Part shown: positions 6,470 through 12,469 of the stretch, one piece after another | How positions within the stretch are numbered: the stretch's first letter is position 1 | How the letters are laid out: each line of letters begins with the position of its first letter | Origin: CALACW01 sp002431305 | GTDB lineage: Bacteria; Bacillota; Clostridia; Oscillospirales; Acutalibacteraceae | Assembly: GCA_937890355.1 (NCBI GenBank) | Contig: CALACW010000141.1 | Location: forward strand, 1 to 13,577 | Direction of reading: 5' to 3' | Length of the DNA: 13,577 nucleotides | Translations under genes and position numbers: made by a program | Notes under the pieces: generated by a model | Database searches by the model: none | Told to the model about the DNA's origin: nothing | Seen by the model: the letters and a program-made list of their open reading frames with translations, nothing else

Positions 6470-6543
6470 TTATCGCTTCTCCGGAAAAGCCGTTCCCTCT
6501 TAAGAGAAAAGAGAATAAAGACATAGAGAAAAGATAAAAGAAC

Positions 6544-6579
6544 AAAAAGAAAAGCCGAATAAATACGGCTTTTCTTTTT
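6544..6579 (-). terminator. Intrinsic terminator after the tRNA-linked unit
   Basis: AAAAAGAAAAGCCG and CGGCTTTTCTTTTT are perfect 14-bp arms around an 8-base AT loop. The flanking A and T tracts make it workable on both strands. On the minus strand it directly follows the duplicated tRNA end. Confidence 0.75.
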
Positions 6580-6670
6580 GGCCCGCTCGAAGGGATGAGT
6601 ACGCTCCGCATACTCCGGCCTCGACGACCGTCGCCTAATGCGACAGTACCCGTCTCGGTCTTCGCGCCTA

Positions 6671-6693
6671 AAAACAGTCCCCCGGACTGTTTT
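6671..6693. other. 10-bp perfect hairpin inside the tRNA-linked unit
   Basis: AAAACAGTCC and GGACTGTTTT are perfect arms around CCC. A-runs and T-runs on both sides make it terminator-like in either direction, though it serves no obvious gene. Confidence 0.55.
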
Positions 6694-6715
6694 CTTTACG
6701 CCGCTCGCCCTCTCA

Positions 6716-6804
6716 GGGTTCGAATTCCTTCGGCGAATTCCAAAAAAAACATCCCCGCTGCCGCGGAGATGTTTTTTTTGGCCCGCTCGAAGGGATTCGA
6801 ACCC
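6716..6804. repeat. Inverted tRNA 3'-end-like sequences around the tRNA terminator
   Basis: The left arm (6716-6753) and the reverse complement of the right arm (6768-6804) share GGGTTCGAAT, then CCTTCG, then CCAAAAAAAACATC, differing only at one base and in a 6-7-base block. The right arm is the T-arm, acceptor and CCA of tRNA-Arg. The left arm is therefore a tRNA-end-like fragment facing it across the terminator hairpin. No complete second tRNA can be folded from the left side. Confidence 0.6.
6742..6778 (-). terminator. Intrinsic terminator of tRNA-Arg
   Basis: On the minus strand ACATCTCCGC and GCGGGGATGT pair around GGCA, with one wobble, and eight T follow. It begins immediately after the encoded CCA. 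Confidence 0.8.
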
Positions 6805-6855
6805 CCGATCTTCAGAATCGGAATCTGCTGCGTTATCCAGCTGCGCCACGAGCGG
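6779..6855 (-). tRNA. tRNA-Arg, anticodon CCG
   Basis: A 77-nt cloverleaf with an encoded CCA. The acceptor arms CCGCTCG (6849-6855) and CGAGCGG (6783-6789) pair perfectly, followed by discriminator G and CCA. The D-arm contains AGCTGGATA. The anticodon loop is TTCCGAT, with anticodon CCG at 6819-6821, reading CGG. The anticodon stem has a mismatched outermost pair. The T-arm is GGGGG-TTCGAAT-CCCTT with two G-U pairs. It lies 75 bp after ychF on the same strand with no minus-strand terminator between, so the two may share a transcript. Confidence 0.92.
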
Positions 6856-6862
6856 ATATATA

Positions 6863-6894
6863 CGAAACCGCCGAACGCAATATCGCCGGTTCCG
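6863..6894 (-). other. Imperfect hairpin between ychF and tRNA-Arg
   Basis: CGAAACCGCCG (6863-6873) and CGCCGGTTCCG (6884-6894) form an 11-position stem. As minus-strand RNA it has nine Watson-Crick pairs, a G-U wobble and one G-G mismatch; as plus-strand RNA there are two mismatches. No T-run follows on the minus strand. It may lie in the tRNA precursor leader. Confidence 0.4.
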
Positions 6895-6930
6895 CTTTTT
6901 TCTTTATATCATAACGTAAAAAAACGCTTA

Positions 6931-8025
6931 TCACACGTTAAATCTGAACAGAACGATATCCCCGTCCTGCATTACGTAGTCCTTGCCCTCACTGCGGACA
7001 AGTCCCTTTTCCTTTGCCGAGTTCATCGAACCGCATGCCATAAGGTCGTCGAACGAAACAACTTCCGCGCGGATGAATCCGCGTTCGAAATCCGAGTGAA
7101 TTTTGCCCGCCGCCTGCGGAGCCTTTGTACCCTTTTTAATCGTCCACGCTCTGACCTCGGGCTGACCCGCCGTAAGGTATGACATGAGTCCGAGAAGGTC
7201 GTAACTCTTCTGAATAAGCGTATCAAGTCCGCCCTGTTCGATTCCGAGATCCGAAAGGAACATCTCCTTTTCGTCCTTATCAAGAGAGCTTATCTGCGCC
7301 TCGAGTTCGGCGCATATAGGCAGAACCTGGCTTCCCTCTGCTTCTGCGATTTTACAAACCGCCTTATATCCTTCGTTCGTTTCAACGCCGGAAGAAAAAT
7401 CCTCCTCGCTCATATTGCACGCGTATATAACGGGTTTTAATGTAAGAAGCGCGACGGTTTCGAGTTTTGCGCGTTCCTCGTCGTCCATTTCGACGGCTCT
7501 CGCGCACACGCCCTCGTCGAGTTTTTCGCGTACGCGTTTGAAAAATTCAACGTCGGAGGCAAGCGACTTATCGCCCTTCATTGCCTTAGTGTCCCTGTCG
7601 ATACGTCTGTCGAGAATCTCCATATCGGACATTATAAGCTCTAAATTAATCGTCTCGATATCTCTTGCCGGGTCGATACTGCCGTCGACGTGAACGATAT
7701 CGCCGTTCTCAAAACATCTGACGACGTGAATAATCGCGTCGACCTCTCTTATATGCGATAAAAATTTATTTCCCAGTCCCTCGCCCCTGGACGCACCGCG
7801 GACAAGACCCGCTATATCGACAAATTCAATCGTCGCAGGCGTAATCTTTTCGGGGTTATACATTTCTGCAAGCGCGTCGAGTCTCTTATCCGGAACGCTT
7901 ACAACGCCGACATTTGGTTCAATCGTGCAGAACGGATAGTTCGCCGACTGCGCGCCCGCGTTCGTCAGCGCATTAAAAAGCGTGCTTTTTCCTACGTTGG
8001 GAAGTCCTACAATACCGAGTTTCAT
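6931..8025 (-). CDS. ychF: Redox-regulated ATPase YchF (OLA1 family)
   Basis: A 364-residue cytoplasmic P-loop NTPase of the Obg/OLA1 family, of the standard length. G1 is GLPNVGKST at 7-15; YPFCTIEPNVGVV follows near 31; G3 is DIAGLVRGASRGEGLGNKFL. The usual NKxD is replaced by NMSE, as in YchF/OLA1, which binds ATP rather than GTP. The C-terminal TGS domain spans about 278-361 (AWTIKKGTKAPQAAGKIHSDFERGF). Known members bind ribosomes and act in translation and stress responses. The ATG has AAGAGGA upstream and a promoter at 8067-8095. It lies directly upstream of tRNA-Arg. Identification is secure; the precise cellular role of the family is less settled. Confidence 0.97.
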   Translation of the reverse strand: MKLGIVGLPNVGKSTLFNALTNAGAQSANYPFCTIEPNVGVVSVPDKRLDALAEMYNPEKITPATIEFVDIAGLVRGASRGEGLGNKFLSHIREVDAIIHVVRCFENGDIVHVDGSIDPARDIETINLELIMSDMEILDRRIDRDTKAMKGDKSLASDVEFFKRVREKLDEGVCARAVEMDDEERAKLETVALLTLKPVIYACNMSEEDFSSGVETNEGYKAVCKIAEAEGSQVLPICAELEAQISSLDKDEKEMFLSDLGIEQGGLDTLIQKSYDLLGLMSYLTAGQPEVRAWTIKKGTKAPQAAGKIHSDFERGFIRAEVVSFDDLMACGSMNSAKEKGLVRSEGKDYVMQDGDIVLFRFNV

Positions 8026-8066
8026 ATATTATTCCTCTTAAATTTAACAAAATTAATCTAAACGAT

Positions 8067-8095
8067 ATTTTACCACATCAATAAAAGAATTGCAA
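8067..8095 (-). promoter_or_regulatory. Predicted extended -10 promoter of ychF
   Basis: On the minus strand TTGCAA (8090-8095), 17 bp, then TAAAAT (8067-8072) preceded by TGG, an extended -10 element. The -35 begins directly beside the T-run of the preceding ABC-operon terminator. Confidence 0.6.
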
Positions 8096-8096
8096 T

Positions 8097-8153
8097 AAAA
8101 AAAACCGTATCTCACAAAGTATGAGTTTTAATACAAATGTGAAATACGGTTTT
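8097..8153 (-). terminator. Intrinsic terminator of the amino-acid ABC operon
   Basis: AAAACCGTAT-C-TCACA (8101-8116) and TGTGA-A-ATACGGTTTT (8138-8153) pair with one internal mismatch, around a 21-base loop. On the minus strand the stem ends in eight T (A-run 8097-8104). The ATPase gene stops 45 bp earlier. Confidence 0.85.
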
Positions 8154-8197
8154 ATGCATTTTTTGTTCTTTGGTCTGCGCTGAAGGCGGCAGTCCCC

Positions 8198-8986
8198 TTA
8201 GGGATTCTCTAAAGCGCGCTGTAAGAACTGCTTAGTCCTCGGGTTCTTGGGATTAGTAAAGATATCCTCGGGCGAACCCTCCTCGGCAATTACGCCGTCG
8301 GACATAAAGATAACCTTATTTGCAACATCCCTTGCAAACGCCATCTCATGCGTTACGATAACCATTGTCACGTGCTCGTCGGCAAGTTTTCTTATAACCT
8401 TCAGAATTTCGCCCGTAAGCTCCGGGTCGAGCGCGCTCGTCGGCTCGTCGAAAAACAGAATTTTCGGCTCGAGCGCGAGGGCTCTGGCTATCGAAACTCT
8501 CTGCTGCTGACCGCCCGAAAGTTCGCACGGATAATTTTTAAGCTTCTGAGAAAGTCCGACGCGTTCGAGTATATCCTTTGCCTTCGCCTCAATCTGCGCG
8601 TTTATCTCCTTTTTATTCTTTTTATAATCCGGCTCTTCCTTGGCTCTTAATCTCGGCGCGAGCGTTACGTTATCGAGAACGTTATACTGCGGAAATAAAT
8701 TAAACTGCTGAAAAACGAGTCCGAAATTGATTCTCTTCGCTCTTAATTCTTTATCGGTGAGTTTTTTATGCTCGCCCGCGTCGTATAAAAGCGAGTCGTC
8801 AAGATAGAATTTACCGCTGTCGGGCGTTTCGAGAAAGTTAAGGCATCTCAAAAGCGTTGTTTTTCCGCTTCCCGAGGAGCCGATTATCGCAAGAACGTCG
8901 CCCGCTTCGAGGGTAAAGCCTATGTCCTTTAAAACCTTCGTAGAGCCGAAGCTCTTTGATACGTTTTCAACCTTAAGTATCGACAT
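8198..8986 (-). CDS. Polar amino-acid ABC transporter, ATP-binding subunit (GlnQ/HisP type)
   Basis: A 262-residue ATPase that drives the importer from the cytoplasmic face. All ABC motifs are intact: Walker A GSSGSGKTT (36-44), Q-loop near Q93, signature LSGGQQQR (156-163), Walker B ILFFDEP (176-182) with catalytic E181, D-loop SALD and switch histidine H213. The region between Q-loop and signature (about 115-135, rich in Lys and Glu) is a little longer than in GlnQ, which is usually about 240 residues. The ATG follows an AGGGGGAGAG ribosome site lying in the 12-bp gap after the permease stop, so translation is tightly linked. It is the last gene of a three-gene operon. Confidence 0.95.
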   Translation of the reverse strand: MSILKVENVSKSFGSTKVLKDIGFTLEAGDVLAIIGSSGSGKTTLLRCLNFLETPDSGKFYLDDSLLYDAGEHKKLTDKELRAKRINFGLVFQQFNLFPQYNVLDNVTLAPRLRAKEEPDYKKNKKEINAQIEAKAKDILERVGLSQKLKNYPCELSGGQQQRVSIARALALEPKILFFDEPTSALDPELTGEILKVIRKLADEHVTMVIVTHEMAFARDVANKVIFMSDGVIAEEGSPEDIFTNPKNPRTKQFLQRALENP

Positions 8987-8998
8987 ATTCTCTCCCCC

Positions 8999-9694
8999 TT
9001 AAACCTTAAAATAACTTAATTTCTTTTCGAGTTTACCGAACAGAAGCGTCAGAATTCCGCTGAATACGAGATAGTAAACACCTGTGAAGAACAACGGCCA
9101 GATCTGACCCGAAATGCCCTGCGAACCCTTAAGGAACGCCTGACCTGCCCAAATAATCTCCTGTAAAGCGATAATACGCGCAAGGGACGTATCCTTTACG
9201 AGCGTTATAATCTCATTCGACATAGGGGGAACGATTCTCTTAATCATCTGCATGAGCGTAACGCGGAAAAATATCTGCGATTTCGACATGCCGAGCACAA
9301 GCCCCGCCTCCTGCTGACCAACGGGAACGCCCTGAATTCCGCCCCTGTAAATCTCGGAGAAGTAGCACGCGTAGTTGACTATAAACGAAACGCACGAGGC
9401 TATGAATCTGCCGTTTTCTCCGCTGCCCCATATATTATTATGAAAAACAAGTCCGGGGAAGAAATATATTATCATAATCTGAAGCATGAGAGGCGTGCCT
9501 CTGAATATCCACACTATAACTCTGACAAGCGCGGACAGGGGCTTAAAACGCGACATGGAGCCGAACGATATAATCAGTCCTAAAGGAATCGCGCCGAGAA
9601 GCGTTATAAAAAATAATTTGAGCGTCTGCAAAAATCCCACGTTCAGCGAAGCGAATACCGTCGGGAACTGCTCAACTACCGTCTGAAAATTCAT
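8999..9694 (-). CDS. Polar amino-acid ABC transporter, permease subunit (HisM/GlnP type)
   Basis: A 231-residue inner-membrane permease with about five hydrophobic segments, the usual length for this family. FRGTPLMLQ (64-72) and the cytoplasmic coupling loop EIYRGGIQGVPVGQQEAGLVLGM (114-136) are the hallmarks of the His/Glu/Gln/Arg permease family; the loop docks onto the ATPase. There is only one permease gene, so the transporter would use a homodimer. AAAGGA lies about 12 bases before the ATG. It sits between the binding-protein and ATPase genes on one transcript. Confidence 0.94.
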   Translation of the reverse strand: MNFQTVVEQFPTVFASLNVGFLQTLKLFFITLLGAIPLGLIISFGSMSRFKPLSALVRVIVWIFRGTPLMLQIMIIYFFPGLVFHNNIWGSGENGRFIASCVSFIVNYACYFSEIYRGGIQGVPVGQQEAGLVLGMSKSQIFFRVTLMQMIKRIVPPMSNEIITLVKDTSLARIIALQEIIWAGQAFLKGSQGISGQIWPLFFTGVYYLVFSGILTLLFGKLEKKLSYFKV

Positions 9695-9743
9695 TTATGT
9701 AACATCCTTTATCGGGAAATTTAATTGAAAATAATCAAAATCA

Positions 9744-9764
9744 GAGAGCGCGTTGTGCGCTCTC
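9744..9764 (-). other. Intercistronic hairpin between binding-protein and permease genes
   Basis: GAGAGCGC and GCGCTCTC are perfect 8-bp arms around GTTGT, 20 bases after the binding-protein stop. On the minus strand it is followed by a broken T-rich stretch, so it could be a leaky terminator or a 3' stabilising stem. Such hairpins commonly give more binding protein than permease. Confidence 0.6.
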
Positions 9765-9784
9765 CGTTATTAGCTTTATAAACC

Positions 9785-10624
9785 TTACTTTATAAGCATT
9801 GCCTGTACTTTGTAGGTTTCTGCGGTGGTGTTCATAAGCTCGGTATTAGCTGCGAAGAACTCGTTGAGTTCAGCGGCAAGGTCTGAACCCTGACGGAAGC
9901 CTACGCCGTACTCCTCTGAGTTGAGTTTTACGGTATATGCGAGCTGTGCGTAACCGGTTCCCTCGCCTACCATTGCGGCAGCCATAAGAGAGTCGATGAT
10001 AGCAGCGTCGCATGTGCCTGCGGCAACCTCTGCAAGAGCGGTAGCCTGATCCTTAACCTCAGTATATTTAAAGCCGTTAGCCTCTGCCTCGTTCTTACCG
10101 GCGCTGCCCGCCTCTACTGCGAAGTTAAGTTCTTTGCAGGACTCTGCGGTCTGATATTTGTCTGCCTTATCCTTAGGAACGATAACAATCTGAGCGTTGT
10201 TGCAGTATGCGTTCGAGCAAGCCATTGAGGACTTAACTTCATCCGTAAGGGTCATACCGTTCCATACGCAGTCGATTGTTTTGCTCTTAAGCTCCATAAC
10301 CTTGTTATCCCAGTCAATTTCAACGAACTCAACGTCTACGCCGAGGCTCTTTGCAAACGCCTTAGCCATATCAGCGTCAAAACCGATCCACTCTTTGTTT
10401 TCATTCTGATAATCCATGGGCTCGAAGTCCGTGATACCTACGACAAGCTTGCCTTTTTCCTTAACGTAAGCCATATCGCTCGCTTCGCTCGAAGAGTCCG
10501 AAGCGGGTGCCTTTGTCGTGTCGGCTTTCGTCTCGTCGTCGGTCTTTCCCGAACACGAAGCGAAGCACAGTACGGTCATTACAACCGCAAGAATGAGTGA
10601 TAATACTTTGATTGCCTTTTTCAT
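9785..10624 (-). CDS. Amino-acid ABC transporter substrate-binding lipoprotein
   Basis: A 279-residue binding protein of the SBP_bac_3 family, anchored outside the membrane by a lipid on C24 (signal peptide 1-23, lipobox FASC), then a Thr/Ser/Asp-rich linker to about 50. The two-lobed domain begins KGKLVVGITDFEPMDY; the DAAIIDSLMA segment (207-216) holds an aspartate typical for the ligand amino group. The usual ITxxR motif, whose arginine holds the ligand carboxylate, reads TLTDEV here, with V130 in the arginine place. The ligand could thus differ from a plain L-amino acid. The start is the ATG at 10622-10624 with GGAG 9 bases upstream, rather than an in-frame TTG two codons earlier. First gene of the operon, from a consensus promoter. 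Confidence 0.94.
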   Translation of the reverse strand: MKKAIKVLSLILAVVMTVLCFASCSGKTDDETKADTTKAPASDSSSEASDMAYVKEKGKLVVGITDFEPMDYQNENKEWIGFDADMAKAFAKSLGVDVEFVEIDWDNKVMELKSKTIDCVWNGMTLTDEVKSSMACSNAYCNNAQIVIVPKDKADKYQTAESCKELNFAVEAGSAGKNEAEANGFKYTEVKDQATALAEVAAGTCDAAIIDSLMAAAMVGEGTGYAQLAYTVKLNSEEYGVGFRQGSDLAAELNEFFAANTELMNTTAETYKVQAMLIK

Positions 10625-10695
10625 TTTCAATTTCTCCGTTTCTATTGTTTTAATGTTGTAGCACTTTATTACGGTGAAGTGTTTTTGATGTCATT

Positions 10696-10724
10696 ATTAT
10701 AACCATGCAATCATCGTTTGTCAA
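10696..10724 (-). promoter_or_regulatory. Consensus sigma-A promoter of the amino-acid ABC operon
   Basis: On the minus strand TTGACA (10719-10724), 17 bp, then TATAAT (10696-10701), all 12 consensus positions. The predicted leader is about 65 nt with only a small CACTT/AAGTG stem, too short for a known riboswitch. Confidence 0.85.
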
Positions 10725-10794
10725 CCCCTTTTTTTAAAAAAATTCAAAAAGTTTAAAATTTTTTTTTCGGGGCATGATTTTAACGGGTGATACT

Positions 10795-12411
10795 ATGAAC
10801 AGACGCGTACTTACTGTGTTTGCGCTTTTTGCTGCCGCGAACCTCGCATTATTAATAAGAATAGGATATATAAACAATTCGGACTACTCTGTCAGGGCGG
10901 ATTCGGTGAAATATTCGTCATACCTGATAAACGAAAAGCGCGGGTACATTTACGACGTGAACATGCGCCCTATGGTTAATACGAAAACGGATTATTACAT
11001 TGCCGCCGCTCCGAACGGCGAAAGCCGAAATGCGCTGAAAGAGAGCCTGAGCACAGACGAGTTTTTAAAAATCGAGAACAATTTCACATCGGGCAAGCCT
11101 ATATTATTACAAACGGACAGAGAGCTGAAAACCGGTTCCGGCATTAAATCTTTTAAATCGTACGAACGGTATTCCGGCTCCGACCCCGCGCAGAATCTAA
11201 TCGGATATCTCGACTCGTCGGGAAACGGCGCGTTCGGACTCGAAAAAATATACGACTCGTTTTTAAAAGAAAATTCCGGCTCGCTTAAAGTGCTTTTTCC
11301 CGTCTCGGCGTCGGGAGTATCGCTCTCGGGCGCACAGATCAGAATCAAGGACGACAATTATTATTCGAAAGCGGGAGTTGTGCTGACGATAGATAAAAAC
11401 ATCCAGTCGATATGTGAAAACGCGCTCAGGGACAACACTATTACGACCGGGTGCGCCGTCGTTTTGAATATTCGGGACAATTCGATTACCGCGCTCGCGA
11501 CCGCGCCGTCGATAGACAGAAATAATCTGCAAAAAAGCCTGAACGACGAAAATTCTCCGTTTGTAAACAGAGCGCTGAGCGCGTACTCAGTCGGTTCAGT
11601 GTTTAAACCCATAGTCGCGGCGGCGGCGCTCGACAGCGGAATAAGCGAGGATATGACGGTCGAGTGCGACGGAAAAATTAACGTAAATTCGAAAGTGTTC
11701 AACTGCCACAAAAACGACGGTCACGGCGTTCTCGATATGGCGGGCGCGACATCCGTTTCATGCAACGAATATTATATAACGCTCGGGCTCGAAACGGGCG
11801 CGGAAAAAATTATAGACCTGGCGTCCTCACTCGGACTGGGGAAAGAAATAAAACTTGCCGGCTCGCTTGTCTGCGAGGGCGGAAACGTCCCCGATAAAAA
11901 CGAAATAGACTCCGCCCCCGCGCTTGCGAATTTATCATTCGGACAGGGAACGCTCATGGCTTCACCGCTGCAAATCGCGGGGGTTTATTCGGCTTTTGCC
12001 TCGTCGGGAATTTACAAAACGCCGTATTTGATTAAGTGCTTTACAGACGAAAACGGCGCGGTGACTGCGTATTATAAGAATGAAACTAAGAACAGGGTAA
12101 TAACCGAAAGCGTATGCAAAAAAATTCAGTCAATGCTAGAACTGACCGTCACCGACGGCAGCGGAAAGAACGCAAAACCCGAAAAAAATACCGCCGCCGG
12201 AAAAACGGCGACGGCTCAGTCGGGCTGGTATGAAAACGGCGAGGAGGTACTGCACACATGGTTTGCGGGGTATTTTCCCGCCGAAAACCCGCGATATGTA
12301 ATAGTTGTGATGAACGAACACGGGAAATATTCGTCGACCGACTGCGCCCCCGCATTCAAAACGATAGCCGACGGGATATATGATACGGAATTACAATACG
12401 CAAAGAAATAA
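10795..12411 (+). CDS. Class B penicillin-binding protein (FtsI/PbpA/SpoVD-like transpeptidase)
   Basis: A 538-residue D,D-transpeptidase that cross-links peptidoglycan, anchored by one N-terminal segment (about 4-24) with the rest outside. An N-terminal non-catalytic domain carries RGYIYDVNMRPM near 49-60. The transpeptidase domain starts near 190. Active-site motifs: SVFK with nucleophile S268 and K271; SCN at 322-324; and KTATAQ at 470-475, where KTG would be usual. The C-x(12)-C ... GHG stretch before SCN is typical of class B enzymes. There are no PASTA repeats. I chose the ATG at 10795 over one seven codons earlier, because GGGTGA precedes it and the earlier ATG has GGGG almost touching it; neither site is strong. 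It stands alone, without an adjacent ftsW or rodA, so division, elongation or sporulation use cannot be decided. Confidence 0.9.
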   Translation: MNRRVLTVFALFAAANLALLIRIGYINNSDYSVRADSVKYSSYLINEKRGYIYDVNMRPMVNTKTDYYIAAAPNGESRNALKESLSTDEFLKIENNFTSGKPILLQTDRELKTGSGIKSFKSYERYSGSDPAQNLIGYLDSSGNGAFGLEKIYDSFLKENSGSLKVLFPVSASGVSLSGAQIRIKDDNYYSKAGVVLTIDKNIQSICENALRDNTITTGCAVVLNIRDNSITALATAPSIDRNNLQKSLNDENSPFVNRALSAYSVGSVFKPIVAAAALDSGISEDMTVECDGKINVNSKVFNCHKNDGHGVLDMAGATSVSCNEYYITLGLETGAEKIIDLASSLGLGKEIKLAGSLVCEGGNVPDKNEIDSAPALANLSFGQGTLMASPLQIAGVYSAFASSGIYKTPYLIKCFTDENGAVTAYYKNETKNRVITESVCKKIQSMLELTVTDGSGKNAKPEKNTAAGKTATAQSGWYENGEEVLHTWFAGYFPAENPRYVIVVMNEHGKYSSTDCAPAFKTIADGIYDTELQYAKK

Positions 12412-12469
12412 TAATTTATTAAAGGGATAAAAGATTATTTATAATTAATTTGTGCGATAAATTATTATT
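12407..12469. other. AT-only inverted repeat between convergent genes
   Basis: The 13-bp arms 12407-12419 and 12457-12469 are perfectly complementary and contain only A and T. Each arm includes the stop codon of one of the two converging genes (penicillin-binding protein and AAA ATPase). It could serve as a weak shared 3' end signal. No GC-rich terminator is visible between the two genes. Confidence 0.4.

Larger units (their letters stand above)
6575..6796. repeat. tRNA-linked repeat unit: 22-bp duplication of the tRNA-Arg 3' end, 200 bp apart
   Basis: The 22 bp at 6775-6796, covering the acceptor stem, discriminator, CCA and adjoining T-run of tRNA-Arg, recur exactly at 6575-6596, a spacing of 200 bp. 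The interior is rich in hairpins: GAGTA/TACTC (6597-6615), GTCGC/GCGAC (6630-6644), and AAAACAGTCC/GGACTGTTTT (6671-6693, a perfect 10-bp stem). Duplication of a tRNA 3' end is the mark of site-specific integration (attL/attR) and of short tRNA-linked repeats. At 200 bp there is no room for an integrase, so this would be a non-autonomous or remnant unit. The open frame across it is an artefact of the RNA gene. Confidence 0.7.

Noticed and set aside
6575..6796. Integrated prophage or full integrative element at tRNA-Arg
   Set aside because: The two repeated ends are only 200 bp apart and no integrase or phage gene is present; at most it is a remnant or non-autonomous unit.
6433..6849. An open reading frame of 138 codons on the minus strand
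   Set aside because: It runs through tRNA-Arg, two terminators and the hairpin-rich repeat unit; it has no ribosome binding site and the predicted protein is low-complexity and Arg-rich. It is an artefact of the RNA gene and repeats.
6595..7182. An open reading frame of 195 codons on the plus strand
   Set aside because: It is antisense to the repeat unit, the tRNA and the end of ychF, and has no recognisable domain or start signal.
10625..10695. Riboswitch or T-box in the leader of the amino-acid ABC operon
   Set aside because: The leader is only about 65-70 nt, has one small stem and no terminator/antiterminator pair or T-box sequence.
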